Under the pieces are notes generated by a model. It ran no database searches. It worked only from the letters and a program-made list of their open reading frames with translations, and was not told the origin of the DNA. 64,000 nt of DNA from Hypoxylon rubiginosum (Eukaryota; Ascomycota; Sordariomycetes; Xylariales; Hypoxylaceae). Made by a program: the position numbers and the translations under genes. Shown here in pieces: positions 53,244 through 64,000 of the stretch (positions within the stretch are counted from its first letter, which is position 1; the number at the start of each line of letters is the position of its first letter). Location of the stretch: positions 620,001-684,000 of the forward strand of contig CADCXA010000016.1 of assembly GCA_902806565.1 (NCBI GenBank), in the 5' to 3' direction.

Positions 53244-54038
53244 GGTCGTCTCGGTTTGGTTCTAGAGGTGTGAAATACTCAATCGACTCGGAGCTCTACT
53301 GCAGCGCTTTTCCAGGGCTTTGCTAGAACTAGAACTGGATATAATGACCAGTTTAGATACAACGGGTCAGTAAGTTGCTACCTAGGTAGGTAGTATGAGA
53401 AGAAGGAATAAAAAGAAAGCGAGGCTAGCAATGATCCAAAAGTCCAAGGTGTTAAGATTTAAGACGAAGTCGAACGAGTAAGGCGAAGTATGTAGGCGTA
53501 GGCGCGGGCGTAGGCGTAGGCGAGGTAGGCTAATACGAAGTTAGCTGGCAACCCCTCCTTCTGCAGGGCAGGTCAGAGGCAGGTACCAACTAAACATAGC
53601 ACAAGCAGACAAGGTACAAGCACGTACAGCACTAAGCCCAGCTATGTGTTGTACCTATGCAGGTATCGGGAATAGCCCCGCCTTGCGCGCGCTAGGCAAT
53701 CTGACGTTACCAAGGGCTGTGGGGGTTAAGGACCTTCCACCACTTAGCACCCGGTTAGCAGGCGTATGGGCCATTTAGTGGCTCGTGTACTCCAAAGCTG
53801 AACAGCCCGAACCCCTCAGCCCCTATGAGCGAGATCCTGCCAGCCTAGGTACTTGAACCATTCAGCATTAAACCGCATCATTACCACATTAGGCATAGTC
53901 CACGGCAGAACTCTTCGTTTAGCTGTAACGAGTCACCTGATTTGGCGATTCGCGTTTCTACTCCCGACGCGTTCATGCGCGTCATCTCTTCCCGCTATCT
54001 ACAAACGTCCTCTCCCTACCTATCCAAGACAAAACAAC
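53244..54038. promoter_or_regulatory. Divergent promoter region, agm1 and mus81
   Basis: A 795-base spacer with a (GTAGGC)n-like array at about 53491-53530 and a perfect TACCTAGGTA at 53379-53388. No gene seen. Confidence 0.5.
53491..53530. repeat. GTAGGC hexamer repeat
   Basis: About six imperfect copies of GTAGGC, with GCGGGC interruptions, in the divergent promoter of agm1 and mus81. Confidence 0.7.
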
Positions 54039-55940
54039 ATGCCTGCTGAAGAACCATGTGCAAACCCTCTCCTCCTTGGATGGGTGCAGGAATGGGTTGA
54101 ACAAGCACGAGAGCGAAATTCGAAGGGCTTTACAACTTACAGGAAAGCCCATGCAGCCCTCAAGGCTTGCCCGGTGACTTTCCAACATCCCTCTCAGTTG
54201 CAGCAGTTGAAAGGATTTGGTCCCAAATTGTGCGATCGCTTGACTGAGAAACTGCAGCAGCACTGTCGAGATAATGGACTACCTATACCTAAGCGTCCAA
54301 GGCGATCTATCGTTCCCGGTTTGGCCAACGAAGACGAGGATGGCCAAGATAATGAAGAAAGACCGCCTAAGCGACAGAGAAAGCCAAAGCCGTACGTGCC
54401 GACTCTTCGCTCTGGTCCTTATGCAATAATCCTGGGGTTGGCCACTCTCGAAGAGGGTACACGCAATGGGATGACAAAGCCACAACTAATCGAGGTAGCG
54501 CAACCCCATTGCGATGCCTCCTTTACCGCCCCACCTGATCCTAGAAGTTTCTATACTGCTTGGAACTCCATGAAGACCCTTCTCGACAAGGACATTGTGT
54601 ACGAACGCGGTAGGCCTACAAGGAGATACCACCTCACAGACGAGGGATGGGAGGTGGCGCGGCGGATCCAACAGACGACGAATCCTGCTCAACCCGGACC
54701 GGCTCAACCAGTTCAACTGGTTCAGCCAGCTCGGCCAGAGCCCCAGCCACAGGACTTAGATGATGCCGTCCCTCAACGACTTAATCGTTCCCCTTCATTA
54801 GAAATACAGGATAGGCCGAAAGAGGGTTCCAACTATTCGGATGTTGTCGCAAATGCGGATTCGTCGTCAGGAGATTCGAAGCCGTTGGAGTTGCCGAAAT
54901 TTAGGCCAATTCGGCTCGCACCAGGGTCTTTTGAAGTGCAATTAGTATTAGATGTTCGTGAGGTTCGAGCGAAGACCGACAGAGACTATAGTGAGTGGTC
55001 CCTGGATTCAATGTTTACGTGGCCATCTAGTTGGGAACGGAAATTTCATTGCCCAATCGAGCAATGTTTTCCTAGTAGACTGTTGAAAAGACGGTGCTAA
55101 TTCTCATCAGTGCAAAATGAACTCGCGAAGAAGGGCGTCAACCCCATAATGCGCTCCCTTGAGCTTGGCGACGCGCTCTGGATTGCCAAATGTAAAGACG
55201 CGAACTTCCTTTCTCGACTTGGCGCCGAGGGGGATGAGGTGGTCCTGGATTACATTGTCGAGAGAAAGCGACTCGACGACTTGATTAGTAGCGTCAAAGA
55301 CGGCCGTTTCCATGAACAGAAATTCCGCTTGAAACGGTCCGGTATTAAGAATATTGTCTATGTTGTCGAAGAGATCTCGATGGACTCGGAGACATTAGAT
55401 AGACGTGCATCGATGGTACAGTCTGCCATCGCGTCGACACAGGTAGTTAATGGCTTCTTCGTGAAGAAAACGCAGAAGATGGACGACACCATTCGATATC
55501 TTACCCGAATGACCATGTTGCTGAAGAAGCAATACGAGAGCAAGCCTTTGCTGGTCATTCCTACAGAAGTCCTTACCGCTCAGAATTACCTCCCACTACT
55601 CGCGGATCTCCGAGATAAAGAGCCCACTGCCGACCATCACATCACTTACCCAGCATTCGCGTCCTTGGCGTCAAAGTCGGACATGATGACGCTACGGGAC
55701 ATACATCTGAAGATGCTGATGTGCACCAAAGGGGTCTCAGGGATGAAGGCTATTGAGATCCAAAAGAGGTGGAAGACGCCATACGACTTCGTGAAGGCAT
55801 TTGAGAATTGTGGTGGTGGTGAGGAAGGCAAAAAACGGAAAGGAGAAATGGTTTCTGAGCAGATGAGAAACCTGATCGGGATCGGGAAGATCACAAAGCC
55901 ACTGAGCCTGAAGATTGCGGAAATCTGGGGTGATGCATGA
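54039..55940 (+). CDS. mus81: Crossover junction endonuclease MUS81
   Basis: Exons 54039-54990 and 55111-55940 encode 593 residues. The N-terminus has a helix-hairpin-helix (residues ~10-75, LKGFGPKLCDRLTEKL). A winged-helix region follows at about 115-215 (LTDEGWEVARRIQ), then a Pro/Gln-rich linker. The ERCC4 nuclease domain begins at LVLDVREVRAKTDRDY, is continued across the intron by MQNELAKKGV, and contains the catalytic ERKRLDD motif (E368-D374, ERKxxxD). The C-terminus has the second HhH region. MUS81 with EME1 cuts branched DNA during homologous recombination in the nucleus. Intron 54991-55110 is 120 bases with donor GTGAGT. The first in-frame ATG was taken; the open frame extends 186 bases upstream without one. 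Confidence 0.96.
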
Positions 55941-57538
55941 ATGCTTTGAGCTGTCTACCTGGCATTCACTAAACATAAATAAGTATGGGTCTAGTCTAAT
56001 AGCTAGAGCTGTCTCAGCCCAATATAGCCATAAAAGCAACGCCCGGTAAAGCATTGCTAATTCGAGGTCAATTTAATACCTACATTAGCCTTGATAATAC
56101 CGAAAATTAACACGTCTTTGATTGATTTCTGTCGTAGAGTGTGGATTGCTTAATTGGAGCCACGTATAGACATCTTAGTACCTTTCAGACAAGCAATAGT
56201 CTTATCAACACAGATTTTACTCTTAGCACACAGGTAAGATGCAATGCATAGGATGCTCTTCGTTCACTAATCTCTCTGCTACATGAAGCTTTGAATGATT
56301 CCGAGACTAGCATAAGCTTCGGATCTATGTCAAAGACGTCTGAGTAAACAGAAAAAGAAGAGTAAAAAAAAAAGTTGAGCCAGACATGTATCGAACCACT
56401 TCATCAAATGACTTTTCCACTATATGACATTTCAGTCCTAGGCCGTCAGTTGAGACGCCTGCGCTATTCAAGGTTCGTATACCTAGTCTGGCATAGGATG
56501 ATCAGTCCTGGAGCTCCCCGGTGAAAGTTGCTGAGCATATTACCCCATATATGCCTACCGTACATGCCTAGTAGGTAGTAGGTGGTGGGGATGTACTCAA
56601 AGGACCTTCCAGCTCACTGGGGTTAGGCCCAGGTTTAACTTTTCCCCCAAACTTTGTATCATATTGCCAGTTGGGAGAGTGGGATGATGACAAGCACTGC
56701 TGACATAGGAGGGGGGTTATTTCCCACAGTAGCAGTGCGGAAATATTGAGTACATGTAGGTTGGCGAGTGTATATTGGGATGATGTTGCTTGACATAGGG
56801 GGCGATGGTAGCCCGAGCATTGCGTTATTCTAGAGTATATCAGTTATCCAAGTCCCGACGTCACTCGGAAGTGATATTGACATAGCCTTCATACGACTCA
56901 ATGGGAGGTTGTGCTGCTAGCATTGAAGCATGGAGTGGTTTCGATGTATTGCGGATAGGAGAGAGAAGGAAGAAAAACACGAGGAATAACCTACTAAGAA
57001 ACAGAATAGACTTAAGAGAGAAAGATTAACACTACTAAGAGACTAAATGATCCAAGTGCTAATTAGGACTACGAGCGTCGTTGGAATTTTAGCCTAGAGC
57101 CCTACTTACAATTGGGATCCACGGAGACATTTTTGTTAAGAAACTACAGTGGCAGAACAATCTTGTCATTGGAGAGTTGACTGCTTGAGTGAGCATTCGA
57201 AAGCACGTGCTTTCTAGATGTCGAAATGAGGTACATTGATAGGACACAGCTCGAACTCACATTGCTTCCACACTACTAGTTCTGAAAACCTGTTGTGGCT
57301 ATTGCGTAGCTCGTCAAGCATAGCAGAAAAATATAGCAATATATATAGGCCTAAGACCTATGCTCGGTGCTTTTGTGATATGTTCAGAAACTCATACGTA
57401 ATATTTTCCGGGCATTGACACGCCGGTGCAATATATCAAACTCCCACTGAATACCACTATATCTTTTTGTAGCCCACACGGAAGTGATATATAGGTACCT
57501 AGATAGGTATACAAGAGAAACAGCGCGTCGGCTTTCTC
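55941..57538. other. Intergenic region, 1.6 kb
   Basis: Convergent spacer between mus81 and riboflavin synthase. Two degenerate related units beginning TGGGATGATG (about 56680 and 56776) share a GACATAGG..GGG core. No gene, tRNA or transposon end could be supported. Confidence 0.5.
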
Positions 57539-58335
57539 CTACGAGTGGCCACCCATAGCCTGCGCGACCAAGTTCTGCACCATCTCCTCGAGGAACGGCT
57601 TGATAAGGGCCTCGCTCTGGGTGCCGAGGTAGCCCGCCATGGACTTCTCGGCGTACTTGGCGAGCACGTCGACCTCGACGTTGACCGACTCGCCCGCCGT
57701 CTTCCGCGCCAGCACCACCTTCTCCTGCGTGTACGCGATCAGCATGACCTCGAACCAGCCCCCGGCGTCGTCGACCGCCGTCACCGTCAGGCTCGTCCCG
57801 TCGAGCGCCACGTACCCCTTGAACACGACGTACCGCAGCACGTCCGCCGACCGCGGCGCGAGCCGGAACGTCCGCGCGTTCCCGTCCGCCCGCACCTCGA
57901 CAACGGCCGCCGTCGTGTCCACGTGCCCCTGGACGAAGTGGCCCCCCATGCGCGTGTCCGCCCGCACCGCCCGCTCCAGGTTCACGCTCGACCCTTGCGC
58001 CAGCTGCCCCAGGTTCGTCAGCCGCAGCGTCTCGGGCGCGATGCCCGTCCGGAAGCTCGGCACCGCGTTTTGTACGTTGATGTGCGTCGCTGTTAGGCAC
58101 ACCCCGTTGATCGATATGCTGTCGCCCAGCTGCGCGCCCTCGAGCAGCTTCGAGGACTCGGGCAGGCTGATGGTCAGCGAGGTGCCGCCCGTCTCGTCGT
58201 GGGGGTTCAGCTCGGCGACCACTACAGCGTGTCAGCCAAATTTAAACAGGTGGTAGGTATGAGGTATCCATGATACTTCGCCTAAGCAATGAAATACTAC
58301 TCACCTCCTATCTCCTCAACTAGTCCTGTGAACAT
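57539..58335 (-). CDS. rib5: Riboflavin synthase
   Basis: Exons 58305-58335 and 57539-58221 encode 237 residues. The first exon is only 31 bases and gives MFTGLVEEIG, the universal start of riboflavin synthase. Two homologous lumazine-binding repeats follow: the first with GDSISINGVCLTAT and the second with GYVALDGTSLTVT, and GHFVQGHVDTTA between them. The enzyme makes riboflavin from two 6,7-dimethyl-8-ribityllumazine molecules as a trimer in the cytosol. Intron 58222-58304 has donor GTGAGT and acceptor TAG. Exon 2 has extremely GC-rich third positions, giving long false frames on both strands. Confidence 0.96.
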
Positions 58336-59227
58336 ATTGGCGGCTCAGCTCCTGTAATTAATTGCTGTCTTACGGATTAGACGGGGATTCTTATTCTTTG
58401 TTTGTCGCAAGAATGACGTTGCTTTCTTCAGCTCCACCCCCGCTATCACATGTTTGGGATAGATGCATCGGAATCCTTTTCCGGGCTAGAGGGAAGGACC
58501 CTATAAACTATGTACTAAAGACATTTTTTTTTACTAAGCGGAATATTATATAGCTTCGTGTTCAGAAGGCCGCTGATATGCTGCGCCATTCAGATATTGC
58601 TAGACATACGATAGGCAATCCAAACTTAGCAGTCTGCATGGAGGTTGGCCAAGATATTGCAGCTTCACTGTTACCCTGAGCGGGCCGGTCCGAGGCATCC
58701 TACAAGGATAATCATCACCCTAACCACGGTAGTTCACTCTAGACTCCATTCACAGAATACCATCATTCCCACCACGGCTTCTTGGAAGATTAAGATCGGG
58801 GTCAGAAGTGGTAAAACAACCAAGCACGTACCAAGTTTTCTTTAGGTATCAGAGTTGATGTGTACTGATCCATCAACCTCGTTGACTAACACTATCTATA
58901 GTGGTATCTCGAGGGACGTGTGAATTACTCTTTCGTAATCTTCATCAGTCGTCATATCTGCGCCATGCCCACCATAATTGCCCTTGGTGTCATCCCGTCG
59001 TCTATAGACAGCCATCCCTGCCCCTTCTAGACTAGAGGGCTATGGCTTTTTATGCCTCCCAACGCCGTCAGACCCCAATCGCCATGCAATTATGCAAGGT
59101 TAGTTTGTTGGTATTCTACAACCTATCTTCCAAGGCTGGTCCTATTTGTGAAAGACGCCATCACTAGTCATTTTCGTGTAGAAGGCAGTGCAACACAAAA
59201 TGCTCCTCGGAGGAGAGAGAATGACTA
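58336..59227. other. Intergenic region
   Basis: Upstream of rib5 and downstream of the PRMT1 gene. AT-leaning; no gene or repeat recognised. Confidence 0.5.
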
Positions 59228-60638
<1,411 letters not shown>

Positions 60639-61381
60639 CTTCAAGGGCGATGTGTATTAGAACTTGTCTGAAGATGAGTTGGGGAGAAGAGTGAAGATTG
60701 GGCTTGACGGCAGTCAGGTCTAGTCTCTTTTTTTTTTCTTCTGGAGCCGGGCTGCAAAGTGAACTAAGAAAAAAATGTAGTACGACCGATCTAGACTTGA
60801 TGTATCCAGTCGGTACCCACAGTTCTATAGGTATCTTAAGTGCCTAAAGTAACCTTCATACGCGCCCAAGGCGCGTCCACATGGGGGGGGGGGGGGGGGG
60901 GGGCAACCTTGGAACCTGGGTACAGTTTCAGAACCCCACCGGAAGCGGTGGAAAAATGTTCCTGAAACCTCCTTTAGGAGGTACCTAGGTACCTAGATGA
61001 TTCCACAACGCCCGTTTAGTTACACCTATAAGTCCCGGAATACACTGTTTAAGTTTATTCGCAGAAACTCATTAGCATAAGGTCTAAGGCTTTCTGCAAG
61101 GCCTTTTATCTAAAAATCATGGTTCGGTATAATCGCCTACTAAAATGTTAGTCTTGAAATATAATAACTACCCCTTATATATACTGCTAACCATCCCTTT
61201 AACCAACTTACTTCTCATATATCATATCACTCTAGAGCCTTCGTGACCTATAGAAGACTTTGGCATATACTAGATAACTAGATAGCTGCTCATTCACAGC
61301 CCTGCTAGCTCTTATAACCAAAGATTTGTCCTTTACAAGATATTTGGGTACTTAGTCACCATATGTTCTCATCGAAACCAC
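60639..61381. other. Intergenic region with poly-G tract
   Basis: Promoter of the PRMT1 gene and 3' flank of the PhoD gene. It holds a 21-G run at 60883-60903 and a perfect GGTACCTAGGTACC palindrome at 60980-60993. No gene seen. Confidence 0.5.
60883..60903 (+). repeat. Poly-G tract, 21 bases
   Basis: Twenty-one consecutive G's about 250 bases upstream of the PRMT1 start. Such a run is prone to sequencing length error. Confidence 0.85.
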
Positions 61382-63971
61382 CTATGTGGTGATATACATC
61401 TGGTCATAGCCAACAACATCCCACTCCCCAGTATCCGTATTCAGCGTAATATTAGTAGGCTTAGTCTCGCCGCCCCTCACTACAGCACACAAAAAGAGTC
61501 AGCACAGCCCGATCACGAACAAAAAATAGTACCTAGCGCCGAAATAACTAGGTAGGTAGTCCACTTATCCAAAAGGTGTAGCAACACTTACGAAACCCGG
61601 CCTCGACGGACCCCCCAGCAACCGGGCGAACAAGCCTATTCTCACCGGCGACGACGGAGAAGTTGGCTAGCGGCAGGTCCCACGCGTTCCGGGACGCGAC
61701 GCTGGGGGACCCGTAGTAGCGGGCCTCGAGCCGGTCCGGCGCCGCCGAGATGAAGATGTAGCCGCGGTAGTAGCCGTCCTGCCACTGCAGCACCGTGTTG
61801 TTGCCGACGCGGCTCGCGGCCTCGGCGCGCGCCGCCGCGATCCGCCCACCGTACCCCGTCGAACTGACCGCCGTCCCCGCGAACTCGACCCCGACTGCCC
61901 CCTCCCCCGTCGCCGGGTCGTATGGTTTCTCGTCTAGCCAGACTAGGTCGGATACCTGTCCGCGTGTGTTTCGGAATGTTAGTCAGTTCGGGGCTGAGTT
62001 CCCCTGAGGGGTTTTTAGGTGTACTAGGGGAGGGGGAGGGGGCAAATTCGGAATAACGAACCCAGTTCTGGTGGCTATCGCCCGCGAGAAAGACGGTGTT
62101 GCTGATGTTGTTGTCGTAGAGGTGCTTCAGCGTCCGGTTCCTGTTCGCCATATATCCCTTTTGAGATGGTCAGTGATATATTACTCCTCGCCATGCTAAT
62201 AATCAAGTTGCGGCTTACGTTCCAGTTGTCGCCGCTGAAGCCGTAGGACTCGACGATATGCGAGAATACGATCTGGTTGCCGATTATGCGCCAAGTCGCG
62301 CCCCGGCTAGAGGACGTGGATAGTTGGTTGTAGAACCAGTTCTCCTGGTGCGAGCCCATCAGCGTCCGCGAGGCGTCGTTGCGGATGAGATCGATGTATT
62401 CGTCGTTCCAGTCTTGGGTTCGTTAGCAAGACTGTGCTCGGCCTACCTACCGCTCAGCCTGAACTTTACTCACCTAGGGAGGTAATGCTTCGATCGTAGT
62501 TGCGGGTATCGAGGATGATCAAGTCCAGCACTACAAGATTAAAAGTTGTTCGAGCTCAAAAGTGACACGAGAGGATTCAGGGCCACATACGATTCCCCAT
62601 CTGAAACGACCTCCAAACCCTCAAGTTATCGTCGAGATCTATCTGACTTGGGGGAGTTTAGGCGTCGTCATATTCGATAGTGTATGATTATTTCTTACCG
62701 AATAGGCATCCACTCAAAATACGCTCTCACAGCGTTCATCTTTCGCTGGTCTACGCTGACGCGGCCGTCGTTTAGGAAAGACTCCTCGGTATTATTCAGA
62801 GCGCTCGAGCCATCACGATAACCGTTATTGGAGACCTCTACGTGGGTAGTCAGCAATCGCTTTCTCCCCCTTCTCCCTTCTCCCTTCTTTCTCCTTGCGT
62901 ACCGTGGTCGTCCCAAGTAGCGATCCAGGCGAAGTTCTGAGAAGCGAGTTGTAGATCCGGGTCGGTCCGGTACTAAAAGTCATTCAGTCTTTACTTCTGT
63001 TTCCAAGACCTGCACATCAGTATGGTCACCCACCTGTCCATGGCGGGTTCTGTAGTCGTACAGACTAAAGAGATATTTGGGCGGCTCGTGGGCTCGTTCG
63101 CCCTTTTGGTTCCCCTCGTAGATGTAGTCTCCGAGGTGCAGCTACTCATGTTAAAATACAGCCCCTATCAGAATGGCGTGCAATCCTTACTATGAAGTCA
63201 TGCTCATCTTTGCGTGCAGCATTCCCGTAGGCATTGAAATAGCCATTTGCTTCAAATATGTAAGCGCGAATCCGGTTAGCAGTAAGGTACACTACTGACG
63301 ATAGTTGCTGCAAGAGAAGACGGCGAATTTCAGCTCTGCAACATCGCTGTCCGAGGTGGGTGTAGTTTTCGTTCGTCCCACGGGGCTTGTCTTATCCGAT
63401 CCGCATATGGTAAACTGGTAATTGTAAGTTGTAAACGGCTCCAGACCACCAGCCTCGACCTGTAAGCTCGTTAGATATTCGGCAGTTGAAGGACGTTGGC
63501 ATTTATTTCATAACTATCTACCTTGACCGTATAGTCGATATCGCTAGTAGTGTATGCTTCACCGCTAGACACGACGTCTGGACTCCCGCTCGGGGAAACT
63601 GTCCACTCGACGCAGATGGGACTGGGGTCCGCCTTGATGTACGTCTCCGTATCGTGGCTATACACCGGCACGGGCCCTTCCACCGTTACGTTGCTGGTAT
63701 CCGAGACAAGCGACGGCGCCACGCGAGTCCAGAGGATAACACTATCCGGGAAGGGATCTCCAGACGCCACGCCGTGCGTGAAGTCCAGCTCGTCCGCCTC
63801 GTACGCAACGGCGCCGCGCTTGAGGCTGCGCCTGGAAACGTGAGGCACGTCGATTCCGAGCCCGGAGTGTCGACGAGAGGGGCTGGCATAATTGAGGTTC
63901 CCGTCGAATGTTGCGGCTACACGAGTAGCTAGGAGCTCAATTGCAAGACCGAATACTACTAAGTCGAACAT
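61382..63971 (-). CDS. Secreted PhoD-type alkaline phosphatase / phosphodiesterase
   Basis: Twelve exons: 63522-63971, 63300-63459, 63191-63249, 63034-63141, 62903-62972, 62699-62837, 62591-62646, 62474-62530, 62219-62412, 62062-62157, 61592-61955 and 61382-61479. The model gives 616 residues with every join in phase. A signal peptide (MFDLVVFGLAIELLATRVAATF) is followed by the PhoD N-terminal fold (HGVASGDPFPDSVILWTR). The metallophosphatase core follows with FSCSNY, LHLGDYIYEG, WDDHEVSNNGYRDG, ILDTRNYDRS and FLAGDSHQNWVSDL, which hold the metal ligands. PhoD enzymes release phosphate from mono- and diesters outside the cell using Fe/Ca. The donor at 62061-62056 is GTTCGT. The residue joins at AAG acceptors (63250, 62647, 62413) were chosen by phase. 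Confidence 0.92.
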
Positions 63972-64000
63972 TGTGTTCACAGTACCAAATAGGTTCAATC

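Noticed and set aside
56380..56490. Possible minus-strand tRNA (A-box-like TAGCGCAGGCG, B-box-like GGTTCGATAC and a T run)
   Set aside because: The T-arm bases do not pair around the loop and I could not fold acceptor or D stems. A tRNAscan-SE run would settle it.
57384..58100. 238-codon minus frame and + frames over riboflavin synthase
   Set aside because: Alternative frames of the rib5 exon; Ala/Gly/Arg-rich low-complexity output, no start consistent with a family.

Overview
The window reads as chromosomal DNA of a filamentous ascomycete (Pezizomycotina, most likely Sordariomycetes). Nearly every gene is split by 45-75 base introns with GTAAGT/GTATGT/GTACGT donors, CTAAC/CTGAC branch sites and CAG/TAG acceptors. 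The gene families (DPP5-type peptidase, Per1, PMT4, fungal F-box/JmjC, EAF6, GH18, GH5, PhoD) are fungal. I rebuilt 27 protein genes by joining exons by hand. I see no rRNA, confirmed tRNA, CRISPR, or prokaryotic or viral genes. I also see no biosynthetic cluster backbone (PKS, NRPS, terpene cyclase).

Layout. 0-16.9 kb is a dense housekeeping block: CCCH/SMR zinc-finger protein (runs off the left edge), F-box/JmjC oxygenase, eIF4A, a coiled-coil protein, DPP5-like peptidase, EAF6 and a PWI/SR splicing protein. 16.9-27.4 kb is looser: a small unknown protein, a fumarylacetoacetase-family enzyme, a secreted GH18 chitinase, a small unknown gene whose start overlaps a divergent AAA+ ATPase, and that ATPase, whose own start is unresolved. 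27.8-34.6 kb carries a prenylcysteine-lyase-type flavoprotein, PMT4 O-mannosyltransferase and a mitochondrial RidA. 34.8-41.8 kb is the accessory-looking part: three intronless genes I do not recognise, then 3.3 kb without a gene that contains a 235 bp pogo/Fot1-type MITE. 41.8-64 kb returns to ordinary genes: a C2H2 regulator, Per1, a secreted GH5 mannanase-like enzyme, an SDR, phosphoacetylglucosamine mutase, Mus81, riboflavin synthase, PRMT1 and a secreted PhoD-type phosphatase with 12 exons.

Several genes share a cell-surface/secretory theme: PMT4 (O-mannosylation), Per1 (GPI-lipid remodelling), AGM1 (UDP-GlcNAc supply for chitin and glycans), chitinase and mannanase. They are not co-directional or contiguous, so I treat this as coincidence rather than a cluster.

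I found no clearly new biological system. The items most worth a second look are small: two independent 14-nt micro-exons, two GC-AG introns, a repeated TACCTAGGTA palindrome confined to intergenic DNA, the MITE, and the head-to-head overlap at 24.8 kb. All exon joins are manual inferences from splice consensus, reading-frame phase and remembered family sequence; none is supported by transcript data.
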